NCBI RefSeq assembly: GCF_938045205.1
Contig: NZ_CALIMY010000093.1
Coordinates: forward strand, 1 to 14,482
DNA from: an uncultured Campylobacter sp.
GTDB taxonomy: Bacteria; Campylobacterota; Campylobacteria; Campylobacterales; Campylobacteraceae
Length of the DNA: 14,482 bases
Direction: 5' to 3'
Shown: piece by piece, positions 5,777 to 12,626 of the stretch
Layout of the letters: every line of letters starts with the position of its first letter
How positions within the stretch are numbered: position 1 is the first letter of the stretch
The notes under the pieces: generated by a model
Told to the model about the DNA's origin: nothing
Databases searched by the model: none
Seen by the model: only the letters and a program-made list of their open reading frames with translations
Position numbers and translations under genes: made by a program

Positions 5777-7423
5777 TCACGCCAGACCGCTTATGACGCC
5801 ATCGCTCGTGATTTTCATATTTAGCGCGTTAGGAACCTTCGGCAGCCCCGGCATAAGCATTATCTTGCCGCAGACGGCTACGATGAAGCCAGCTCCCGTG
5901 CGGATCTGAAGGTCCTTGACGCTGAGCTTAAAGCCGCGCGCGCGCCCAAGCGCCTTGGCATCGTCGCTGAAGCTATACTGCGTCTTTGCGATGCAGACGT
6001 TTAGCCGCTCAAGCCCCAAGGCCTTGATGTGCTGTAGCGCCTTTTGCGCCTCGGGCTCGAAAACGACCTCGCTCGCGCCGTAAATTTTAGTAGCGATCTT
6101 TTCGATCTTGCTCGCCGTATCGTCGCTAAGCTCGTAGGCGAATTTCAGCTCCTTAGCGCGCTCGCACTCATCTATGACGAGGCGGGCTAGCTCAAGCGCG
6201 CCCTCGCCTCCTTTGGCGAAATTTTCGCAAATCGCCATCTGCACGCCGCGCTGCTTGCAGTACTCGCGCACGAAGGCGATCTCGCCGTCGCTATCGAAGC
6301 TAAAGCGGTTAAGCGCCACGACCGGATTTAGCCCGAAGTTTCGTAAAATTTCGATATGCCCGCCTAAATTTACGATGCCTCTTTGAAGCGCGGCTAGATC
6401 CGGGCTCGCGATATTTTCTTTATCCGCGCCGCCGTTGTATTTAAGCGAGCGGATCGTGCTAACCAGCACCGCGGCATCCGGAGCGATGCCTGCGCGGCGG
6501 CACTTGATGTCTATAAATTTTTCAGCCCCGAGCTCGCTTCCGAAGCCCGCCTCCGTCACGGCGTAATCGGCAAGACTTAGAGCTAACTTGCTCGCCATTA
6601 TGGAGTTGCAGCCGTGCGCGATATTTGCAAAGGGTCCTCCGTGCACGAGCGCGGGCGTATGCTCAAGGCTTTGGATGAGATTTGGCTTCATCGCGTCTTT
6701 TAGCAGGATCGCCACGGCGTCCGCGCAGCCCAGATCGCGCACATATATCGGCTCTCCCTGCGTATCGTAGGCGACCATGATGTTTGCGATGTTTTCCTTA
6801 AGCTCGGCAAGATCGTTTGAGAGGCACAGAACTGCCATTATCTCGCTGGCGGCAGTGATATTAAAGCCGTCCTCGCGCTGCACTCCGTCGGTGCGCCCGC
6901 CCTGTCCAACGGTGATGTGGCGCAGTGCGCGGTCGTTCATATCCATGCAGCGCTTCCACAAAATTTTATCGATTTTTAGCGGGTTTTCTTGATACAGCGA
7001 GTTGTCGATGACCGCCGAAATGAGATTGTTTGCGGAGGTGATCGCGTGAAAATCGCCGTTAAAATGCAAATTTAGATCATCCATCGGCACCAGCTGTGAA
7101 TACCCGCCGCCCGCAGCCCCGCCTTTGATACCAAAAACCGGCCCCAGCGACGGCTCGCGCAGCGCAAGGCAGACGCTTTTGCCTAGACGCTTTAGCGCGT
7201 CAGCTAGACCGATAGAGGTCGTCGTCTTGCCCTCGCCAAACGGCGTCGGATTGGTCGCCGTGACCAAAATAAGCTTCGAAGCGCGCGATCGCGGCTTGAT
7301 GTTTAGCTTGGCTTTGTAGTGGCCGTACAGCTCGATCTCATCCTCGCCAAGCCCCAAATTTTTCGCAACGTTTGAAATTTTATCCGGCTTCGCCGCATTT
7401 GCTATTTCGATATCGCTCAACAT
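5777..7423 (-). CDS. fhs: Formate--tetrahydrofolate ligase
   Basis: The enzyme joins formate to tetrahydrofolate using ATP, giving 10-formyl-tetrahydrofolate for purine and initiator formyl-methionine synthesis in the cytoplasm. The 548 residues match the usual family length of about 550-560. The diagnostic nucleotide-binding loop is at residues 54-70 (VTATNPTPFGEGKTTTS). The family signature EPSLGPVFGIKGGAAGGG lies at 90-107, and RHITVGQGGRTDG at 168-180. The C-terminus (MKITSDGVISGLA) is intact. The ATG at 7423 has AAGGAG seven bases upstream. xth lies 137 bp upstream on the same strand, and this gap may hold an fhs promoter, but I cannot place one. The striking point is that codons for part of the C-terminal region (5995-6082) are repeated at 1-88 in direct orientation, so this gene forms the right border of a 6-kb segment bounded by direct repeats. 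Confidence 0.98.
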   Translation of the reverse strand: MLSDIEIANAAKPDKISNVAKNLGLGEDEIELYGHYKAKLNIKPRSRASKLILVTATNPTPFGEGKTTTSIGLADALKRLGKSVCLALREPSLGPVFGIKGGAAGGGYSQLVPMDDLNLHFNGDFHAITSANNLISAVIDNSLYQENPLKIDKILWKRCMDMNDRALRHITVGQGGRTDGVQREDGFNITAASEIMAVLCLSNDLAELKENIANIMVAYDTQGEPIYVRDLGCADAVAILLKDAMKPNLIQSLEHTPALVHGGPFANIAHGCNSIMASKLALSLADYAVTEAGFGSELGAEKFIDIKCRRAGIAPDAAVLVSTIRSLKYNGGADKENIASPDLAALQRGIVNLGGHIEILRNFGLNPVVALNRFSFDSDGEIAFVREYCKQRGVQMAICENFAKGGEGALELARLVIDECERAKELKFAYELSDDTASKIEKIATKIYGASEVVFEPEAQKALQHIKALGLERLNVCIAKTQYSFSDDAKALGRARGFKLSVKDLQIRTGAGFIVAVCGKIMLMPGLPKVPNALNMKITSDGVISGLA

Positions 7424-7560
7424 TTTCTCTCCTTAAATTTAAAATTTTATCGCGCAACATTTACGCACCGCCTCTTTAAATCCGCACATTAGCCGCCGCT
7501 ACGCGCACCTTGCCCGCAAGCCGCGCAAGATCAAAGCTCGCGCCGCGAAATTTGCCCCGG

Positions 7561-8319
7561 CTAAATTTCGATCTCGATGCCCACGGGGCAGTGGTCGCTA
7601 CCCATCACGTCGCTTAGGATGAAAGCGTCCTTTAGCCCCGAGCGCAAATTAGCCGAGATGAAAAAATAATCGATCCGCCAGCCTACGTTTTTTGCGCGCG
7701 CATTAAAGCGGTAGCTCCACCACGAGTAGGCGTCCCGCAGCTCGCCGTGCACGGCGCGGAAGGTATCGACGAAGCCCGCCGCCTCCACCTCATCGAGCCA
7801 CGCTCGCTCGATCGGCAAAAAGCCCGAGGTTTTGGAATTTGCTTTGGGGTTCGCAAGATCGATCTCACGGTGCGCGGTATTCACGTCGCCGCAAAATATC
7901 ACCCCGAGCCCCTGCTCCGCGAGGCTACGCGCGTAGGCTAAGAATTTCGCGTAAAATTCCATCTTGTAGGCTAGCCGCGCCTCGTCCTTTTGGCCGTTGG
8001 GAAAGTAGATATTAAAAAGCACGACATCGCCGAAGCGGTGCTGCAATACGCGTCCTTCGTCGTCTGGGAAAAACAGCGCCTTGCTCGTCTCGCTTTTAAA
8101 TTTAGCTAGGCTTGCCACGCCCGAATATCCCGCGCGAGCGGCGGAATTTAGATCGATCTGAGAAAATCCGAGCTCGTAAAGCCCTTTCGGAGCGTCCTTT
8201 TCGCTCACCTTGATCTCTTGCAAGCCCAAAAAATCGGGATTTTGCTCCGCAAGCCACGCAAAGCCGTCTTTGCCGAGCACTGCGCGCAGCCCGTTTACGT
8301 TCCAACTAATCAGTTTCAA
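7561..8319 (-). CDS. xth: Exodeoxyribonuclease III (AP endonuclease, ExoIII family)
   Basis: This is a DNA repair nuclease that cuts at abasic sites and removes nucleotides from 3' ends. All family motifs are present in the 252-residue product: ISWNVNGLRA at residues 4-13, LQEIK with the metal-binding glutamate (Glu35), GYSGVA, GDVNTAHREIDL with the catalytic Asp145 and Asn147, WRIDYFFIS, and the terminal SDHCPVGIEI with the Asp-His pair (242/243). I place the start at the TTG at 8319 (product begins MKLISWNVNG). It has AAAGG six bases upstream and sits correctly after the TATAAT at 8351-8356. An in-frame TTG at 8337 has no ribosome binding site and would add six residues. The gene is divergent from dgkA and shares a short promoter region with it. 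Confidence 0.95.
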   Translation of the reverse strand: MKLISWNVNGLRAVLGKDGFAWLAEQNPDFLGLQEIKVSEKDAPKGLYELGFSQIDLNSAARAGYSGVASLAKFKSETSKALFFPDDEGRVLQHRFGDVVLFNIYFPNGQKDEARLAYKMEFYAKFLAYARSLAEQGLGVIFCGDVNTAHREIDLANPKANSKTSGFLPIERAWLDEVEAAGFVDTFRAVHGELRDAYSWWSYRFNARAKNVGWRIDYFFISANLRSGLKDAFILSDVMGSDHCPVGIEIEI

Positions 8320-8346
8320 ATTTAGCCTTTGGCGCAAAAATTTTGG

Positions 8347-8356
8347 TATGATTATA
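8347..8356. promoter_or_regulatory. Overlapping divergent -10 boxes for xth and dgkA
   Basis: On the minus strand 8356-8351 reads TATAAT, about 32 bp before the xth start. On the plus strand 8347-8352 reads TATGAT, about 35 bp before the dgkA start. The two boxes overlap by two bases, so the polymerases would compete. The assignment is by position and consensus only. Confidence 0.45.
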
Positions 8357-8386
8357 CGAAATTTTGACTAAATTTAAAGGAAAATT

Positions 8387-8749
8387 ATGCGCAATCAGCC
8401 CAAATACCGATTTTTTGCCAACTGGAGCTACGCGATGGCGGGTCTTGCCGAGATGCTTCGCAGCGAGCGTAGCTTTAGACTCGAGCTTTGCGTGTTCGTC
8501 CCGCTTCTGCTGTCGCTATTTTTTTGGAATTTCGGCGCGGTACTAAATCTATTTTTGATCTTCGGCGTGGTCTTTACTATAGCGCTTGAGTGCATAAACT
8601 CCGCTATTGAGCGCGCGGTTGATCTTACCACGAGCGAAATCCACCCGCTAGCCAAGGGCGCCAAAGACACCGCAAGCACCGCCGTGATGATTAGCCTATT
8701 TCTCAACGCCGCGCTGTGGGGATATGCGCTTATCGGTAAATTCTTTTAA
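8387..8749 (+). CDS. dgkA: Diacylglycerol kinase
   Basis: This small inner-membrane kinase phosphorylates diacylglycerol to phosphatidic acid, recycling lipid released by envelope biosynthesis. Its 120 residues are close to the 122 of the E. coli enzyme. The signature ECINSAIERAVDL at 68-80 carries the catalytic glutamate (Glu75) and the metal-binding and active-site residues. AKGAKDTASTAV at 89-100 matches the conserved AKD-x-x-S-A-A-V element, with Asp94. Three hydrophobic segments lie at about 34-50, 52-69 and 97-117, as expected. The ATG is preceded by AAAGGA. It is divergent from xth and followed by its own terminator, so it appears to be monocistronic. Confidence 0.96.
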   Translation: MRNQPKYRFFANWSYAMAGLAEMLRSERSFRLELCVFVPLLLSLFFWNFGAVLNLFLIFGVVFTIALECINSAIERAVDLTTSEIHPLAKGAKDTASTAVMISLFLNAALWGYALIGKFF

Positions 8750-8786
8750 TCGCGTGATTGCAAATTTCGCGATAAAAGACTTAAAT

Positions 8787-8808
8787 CTCTGCAACGCAGA
8801 GTTTTTTT
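8787..8808 (+). terminator. Rho-independent terminator after dgkA
   Basis: CTCTGC (8787-8792) pairs perfectly with GCAGAG (8796-8801) around the loop AAC and is followed at once by seven T residues (8802-8808). It lies 38 bp past the dgkA stop. This is the clearest intrinsic terminator in the window. Confidence 0.9.
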
Positions 8809-9010
8809 GGCGAGTGCGGAATTTGCAAGCCACTTGAGTCGTTGATCGTCCACGCCTGCAACCCAAACACGACCCTGCGTGATATTGAAATTTTAAAATC
8901 CGAAATTTGCTTTAAATTTAAACTCTCCTGTGCGCGAAAATTTTAATATTCGCTCGGCTCTTAAAATTTTAAAATAGCTTTTAAAATTTCTATAGATAAA
9001 TCATTCAAGC

Positions 9011-9031
9011 AAATTTTACGCCGTAAAATTT
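9011..9031. repeat. Perfect inverted repeat upstream of the siderophore operon promoter
   Basis: AAATTTTACG (9011-9020) and CGTAAAATTT (9022-9031) are exact inverted arms around a single C. It ends 12 bp before the TATAAT at 9044 and covers the -35 position, so it could be a repressor or activator site. It could also be an AAATTT-type palindrome without regulatory use. Confidence 0.5.
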
Positions 9032-9043
9032 TAGCTAAAAAAT

Positions 9044-9049
9044 TATAAT
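9044..9049 (+). promoter_or_regulatory. Candidate -10 box for the siderophore operon
   Basis: The plus strand reads TATAAT exactly, 80 bp before the TTG start of the PepSY-TM gene, in strongly AT-rich DNA typical of Campylobacter promoters. TACAAT at 9069-9074 is an alternative -10 closer to the start. Confidence 0.45.
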
Positions 9050-9099
9050 GACTTTCAAGATGCTTTAATACAATTTTCACTAAAATCACGCCGTCTTAA

Positions 9100-9114
9100 T
9101 TAAAATAATTTTCA
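9100..9114 (+). promoter_or_regulatory. Fur-box-like site
   Basis: The bases TTAAAAT-A-ATTTTCA match the 7-1-7 Fur consensus TGATAAT-n-ATTATCA at 11 of 14 arm positions and are themselves nearly symmetric (6 of 7). The site lies just before the ribosome binding site of an iron-siderophore operon, where Fur control is expected. The AT-richness of the region makes chance matches likely. Confidence 0.35.
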
Positions 9115-9128
9115 AAAAAAGGAAAATT

Positions 9129-10271
9129 TTGTCTAAATCCTTTCGCAAAATCTCGCGCAAATTTCATTTGTGGCTATCTTTGATATTTTGCATACCCCTT
9201 ATAATCATTTCTATAAGTGGCTCGGTTTTAGTTTACGCGGAGCAGATCAATGAAGTTTTGCTAAAAGACAAGGTGTTTAGGACACAAGAAAGCGTGGCGA
9301 AATTCCCCGTTAGAATGAAATTTAGCACCCTGCAATCCGAGATAAATTCCAAATTTAAAGAGTATGCGATCATGGGCTGGAGCATCGCGCAAGATGCTTC
9401 AAAGACCGATAAAATCAGACTTTCCTCGCAGAAGCTACAAAAGCAAGCCCTAATTTACCTGGACGCCTTTAGCGGCGAGATTAAAGGCGCGCCCATGCCG
9501 CGAGATGAGGGCTTTATCGGCGCGATAAATAAACTGCACGCGGAGCTGTTTTTAGGTCGCGGCGGTAGAATTTTTGCAGGCGTTGTGGGGCTTAGCGCGC
9601 TACTTATCGGCATTAGCGGCTTTTTTATCTACAAAAAATTTTGGCAAAACTTATTCTCGCTGAGGCTAGATCGGGCCATATATTTTATGCGCGGCACTCA
9701 CCGCCTAATCGGAGTCGCGAGCACTCCCGTAATGTTTGCTATAGCTATAAGCGGAGCATGGTGGGAGCTAAGGGCGGTAACTTACAAGCCGCTCGCAAAT
9801 CCATGCGGCGCGGTCTTGCAGAATTTTAAGACCGAGCAAAATTCCACCGTCGCGGCATCAAACAGAGCGGCAAGCATGAAAGCGGTGCAAAATCTTGCGA
9901 CGCTAGATGAGGCTTTAGCGCGGATAGCGGTTAAATTTAAAGAATTTCGCTCCACCTATATCGCCTTTCCGCTCTGTCCGGGCGGCGCTTTTACCGTATA
10001 CGGCTTCGAGACGGGGCAAAACCCGCTGCAAAGCCCTTACGCGAGCCGTATTACGATATCAGATACAGGCGAAATTTTAAAAGCGGACTTTATAAACGAT
10101 GCGGATTTTTCGGACAAACTTCAAGACGGCTTTCGTCGCGCCCATGCGGGCTCATACGGCGCAATAACGAAGCTTATATGGTTTTTAGCGGGGCTTGCAC
10201 CCCTATTTTTAAGCATTTGCGGATTTTACATAACCCTAAAAAATAGAAATTCTAAAAGGAGAAAGTTATGA
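9129..10271 (+). CDS. PepSY-TM family protein, probable inner-membrane ferrisiderophore reductase
   Basis: The 380-residue protein has four hydrophobic helices at about 16-37, 146-168, 192-212 and 345-369. A large, presumably periplasmic region lies between the first and second, and another between the third and fourth, which is the PepSY-associated TM architecture. Histidines lie at or near the helix ends (His13 in RKFHLWLSL, His137 in NKLHAELFLG, His191 in GTHRLIG, His339 in FRRAHAG). In FoxB-like relatives such histidines bind haem and the protein reduces ferric siderophores. The start is TTG at 9129, set by AAAGG at 9118-9122. Its stop overlaps the next gene's start (ATGA at 10268-10271), indicating translational coupling to the siderophore receptor. 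A structural role without electron transfer is possible. Family is confident, reductase role is inferred. Confidence 0.85.
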   Translation: MSKSFRKISRKFHLWLSLIFCIPLIIISISGSVLVYAEQINEVLLKDKVFRTQESVAKFPVRMKFSTLQSEINSKFKEYAIMGWSIAQDASKTDKIRLSSQKLQKQALIYLDAFSGEIKGAPMPRDEGFIGAINKLHAELFLGRGGRIFAGVVGLSALLIGISGFFIYKKFWQNLFSLRLDRAIYFMRGTHRLIGVASTPVMFAIAISGAWWELRAVTYKPLANPCGAVLQNFKTEQNSTVAASNRAASMKAVQNLATLDEALARIAVKFKEFRSTYIAFPLCPGGAFTVYGFETGQNPLQSPYASRITISDTGEILKADFINDADFSDKLQDGFRRAHAGSYGAITKLIWFLAGLAPLFLSICGFYITLKNRNSKRRKL

Positions 10272-12403
10272 AGAAAGTATCTCTTTCGCTCGTAGTCGCA
10301 TTAAATATGCTAACTTCGCTTTATGCGGAAAATAACGCCACTGCGAGCACCCCGGAGGACTTAGGCACCATAGAGGTGCAAGATACCCAAAAGCTCCGTC
10401 GCGACGACAGAGATTATGAGGCTAGAAAGCTCGTTAAAAGTACCACCAGGCTCGATCTTACGGCGAGAGAAACGCCCCAGTCTCTTACCGTGGTGACCGA
10501 AGCCAAGCTAAAAGATATGGGGATAACCGATTATCAGGTGCTGATGCGAAATATCGCGGGCATTACGAGCGGGCGTATGGATGAGAGGCTCTATCCTACG
10601 GCGCGCGGATTTAGCATAGATTATTATCTGCTTGATTCGATGCCTAGCTTCGGAGGTTTTAGCCTCGGGGCGAACGATTTAAATTTACTGCCATATGAGC
10701 GCGTTGAGGTAGTAAAGGGCGCGAACGGATTATTAGCGGGCGCGGGAAATCCCGCCGCGAGTTTAAATTTTATCCGCAAGCACGCGGATTCCGCCGTTCC
10801 GAAAGGATACATCAGCCTAAACGGCGGCTCATACGACAAATACGGGCTTAAAACCGATGTGCAAAGCCCGCTCAATCAAAGCGGTTCGGTGCGCGGACGC
10901 CTAGCGTTTATGCATGAACGATCGCACTCCTATATGGACTATTACAATCGTCGCAATACTGCCGTTTATGGCGTATTAGATATCGATGTAACGGACGATT
11001 CAAGGCTGAGCTTTGGCTCATTTTATCAGACTCTACGCCGACATGGCACGCGCTGGGGCGGAATGCCCGCGTTTAACTCGGACGGCACGCGCACGCACTT
11101 CGGCAAAAACAAAATTTTCTCTCAGCCTTGGACGCGATACGACATCTCTACGCTTGATTTTTATGCCGATTTTAAACAATATTTCTCAAACGAGGCGAGT
11201 TTAAGCTTGAGTTATTCGTTTCGTCGCGCTCATACCGATTCAAATTTGCTCTATTATGGCGGCAGGGTAGGCCCTGGCGGCATCGGAAACGTCGCCGATC
11301 TTAGCGTTTATGCTAACAAGCGCGAAGAGAATATCCACAATATCGATGCCTATGTGAATATCCCTTATGAATTTTTCGAACAAGATCATGAATTCGTATT
11401 TGGCGCGATGTATAATCTCTACAAAAAGGGATCCGATAACGTAAGTAGCTACTGGAATAACCGAAATACTCCAGCAGGCCTTGCTTATGCCGCGCGTACT
11501 AGAATAAATTTTAACGACCTTCATATTGAAGATCCACGCTTACCGTATGTAGATCAAAATAATGCCGATCGAACTATTCAAAAAGCAATTTATGCCGCGA
11601 ATAAACTCTCAATCACCGAGGATTTAAAGCTCTTATTAGGAACGCGGATGAGTTACTATAAATATAAAATTACAGGTGGAGCAGATAATAGAAATTTTAC
11701 CCGCGAAATTACTCCATATGCAGGGATCACCTATGATTTAGATGATCATCATACCCTTTATGCAAGTTATACGAGTATTTTTAAACCTCAAACCTACAAG
11801 GACAAAAACAATAAATATCTTGATCCCATCCAAGGCAAGGACTACGAAGCGGGCATCAAAGGCGAGTATTTTGACGGCGATCTGCAAGCAAGCCTGGGCG
11901 TTTTTAAGATCATCCAAGATAAGCTCGGCATCCGCACCGACGAGTATATCACGGGCACAAATTCCTACGCTTACAGGCAGGGTCGCGGAGTAACCAGCAG
12001 GGGCTTTGAAGCGGATGTAAACGGTAAAATTACCGATGCACTAAGCCTAAGCATGGGGCTAGCGCACTACAAAGCCAAAGATGCTGACGGCAATATCTAC
12101 GCCAGCGACTCCTCCCGCACCAGCGCAAATCTTTTTGCAAAATATGAGATCGGCACATTTAGAATCGGCGCAGGCGCGATGTATCGCTCAAAGATTTATT
12201 CCGACTCGCCATACGGCAGGATCGAGCAGAAAGCCTACACGATTGCAAACGTAATGCTAGGCTACAAAGCGAGTAAAAACCTAGATGTGCAGCTAAACGT
12301 CGATAACATAACCGATAAGCGCTATTTTGAGGGCATCGGTTCTAATCGAATGATCTACGGCGATCCGCGCACCTTTAATCTAAGCCTTACGTATAACTTT
12401 TGA
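10268..12403 (+). CDS. TonB-dependent ferric-siderophore receptor (outer membrane)
   Basis: This 711-residue outer-membrane barrel with an N-terminal plug imports ferric siderophores using TonB energy. A signal peptide covers residues 1-20 (cut after SLYA). The TonB box is near 33-37 (GTIEV). The plug carries the siderophore-receptor signatures RETPQSLTVVTE (68-79), TARGFSIDYYLLDSMPSFG (111-129) and YERVEVVKGANGLLAGAGNP (143-162). The barrel ends in the expected aromatic residue (LSLTYNF), so the protein is complete. The plug wording recalls FhuE/FoxA-type hydroxamate receptors, but the ligand is not certain. An AAAGGAG lies just before the ATG, which overlaps the stop of the PepSY-TM gene by 4 bp. 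No TonB, ExbBD or ABC permease is in the window, so those must be encoded elsewhere. Regulation is probably iron-dependent through the upstream region. Confidence 0.95.
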   Translation: MKKVSLSLVVALNMLTSLYAENNATASTPEDLGTIEVQDTQKLRRDDRDYEARKLVKSTTRLDLTARETPQSLTVVTEAKLKDMGITDYQVLMRNIAGITSGRMDERLYPTARGFSIDYYLLDSMPSFGGFSLGANDLNLLPYERVEVVKGANGLLAGAGNPAASLNFIRKHADSAVPKGYISLNGGSYDKYGLKTDVQSPLNQSGSVRGRLAFMHERSHSYMDYYNRRNTAVYGVLDIDVTDDSRLSFGSFYQTLRRHGTRWGGMPAFNSDGTRTHFGKNKIFSQPWTRYDISTLDFYADFKQYFSNEASLSLSYSFRRAHTDSNLLYYGGRVGPGGIGNVADLSVYANKREENIHNIDAYVNIPYEFFEQDHEFVFGAMYNLYKKGSDNVSSYWNNRNTPAGLAYAARTRINFNDLHIEDPRLPYVDQNNADRTIQKAIYAANKLSITEDLKLLLGTRMSYYKYKITGGADNRNFTREITPYAGITYDLDDHHTLYASYTSIFKPQTYKDKNNKYLDPIQGKDYEAGIKGEYFDGDLQASLGVFKIIQDKLGIRTDEYITGTNSYAYRQGRGVTSRGFEADVNGKITDALSLSMGLAHYKAKDADGNIYASDSSRTSANLFAKYEIGTFRIGAGAMYRSKIYSDSPYGRIEQKAYTIANVMLGYKASKNLDVQLNVDNITDKRYFEGIGSNRMIYGDPRTFNLSLTYNF

Positions 12404-12411
12404 CCCAAATA

Positions 12412-12462
12412 GTCGCGGCGGAATTTGTCTAGTGCTTAGCTCTAATAGAATTCCATCGCGAC
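12412..12462. repeat. Long-armed inverted repeat after the receptor gene
   Basis: Arms 12412-12425 (GTCGCGGCGGAATT) and 12449-12462 (AATTCCATCGCGAC) pair at 12 of 14 positions, with a 2-bp internal mismatch and a 23-base loop. It starts 8 bp after the receptor stop. It lacks a T-tract, so it could be a transcript-stabilising or terminator-like structure. Confidence 0.5.
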
Positions 12463-12626
12463 GCCATAGATAAATGGCAAATTAAGCCTAAATTTCGTAA
12501 AATCACCGCCAAGACGCGAGGTCGCGTAATACGTTAAAAGGCAAACGATGCAAAACTCAACCTCATAAATCCTGCTAAATTTAAACCAAATCAACCAATC
12601 AAATTTAAATTTAACGGAGAACAACC

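Larger units (their letters stand above)
8809..9128. promoter_or_regulatory. AT-rich upstream region of the siderophore operon
   Basis: No gene is visible. The first 80 bp are mixed in composition. From about 8885 the DNA is very AT-rich, with repeated AAATTT and TTAAAATTTTAA words (for example 8961-8972). It contains a 10-1-10 palindrome (9011-9031), a TATAAT at 9044-9049, a possible second -10 (TACAAT, 9069-9074) and a Fur-like box (9100-9114). Confidence 0.7.

Noticed and set aside
7424..7560. Promoter for fhs in the gap after xth
   Set aside because: The only -10-like word (GATAAAAT) lies so close to the ribosome binding site that the leader would be about 10 nt. No convincing promoter could be placed.
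12548..12565. Mini-frame MQNSTS with AAAAGG upstream, before the molybdenum reductase
   Set aside because: Six codons ending well before the real start, with no attenuator structure. Probably chance.
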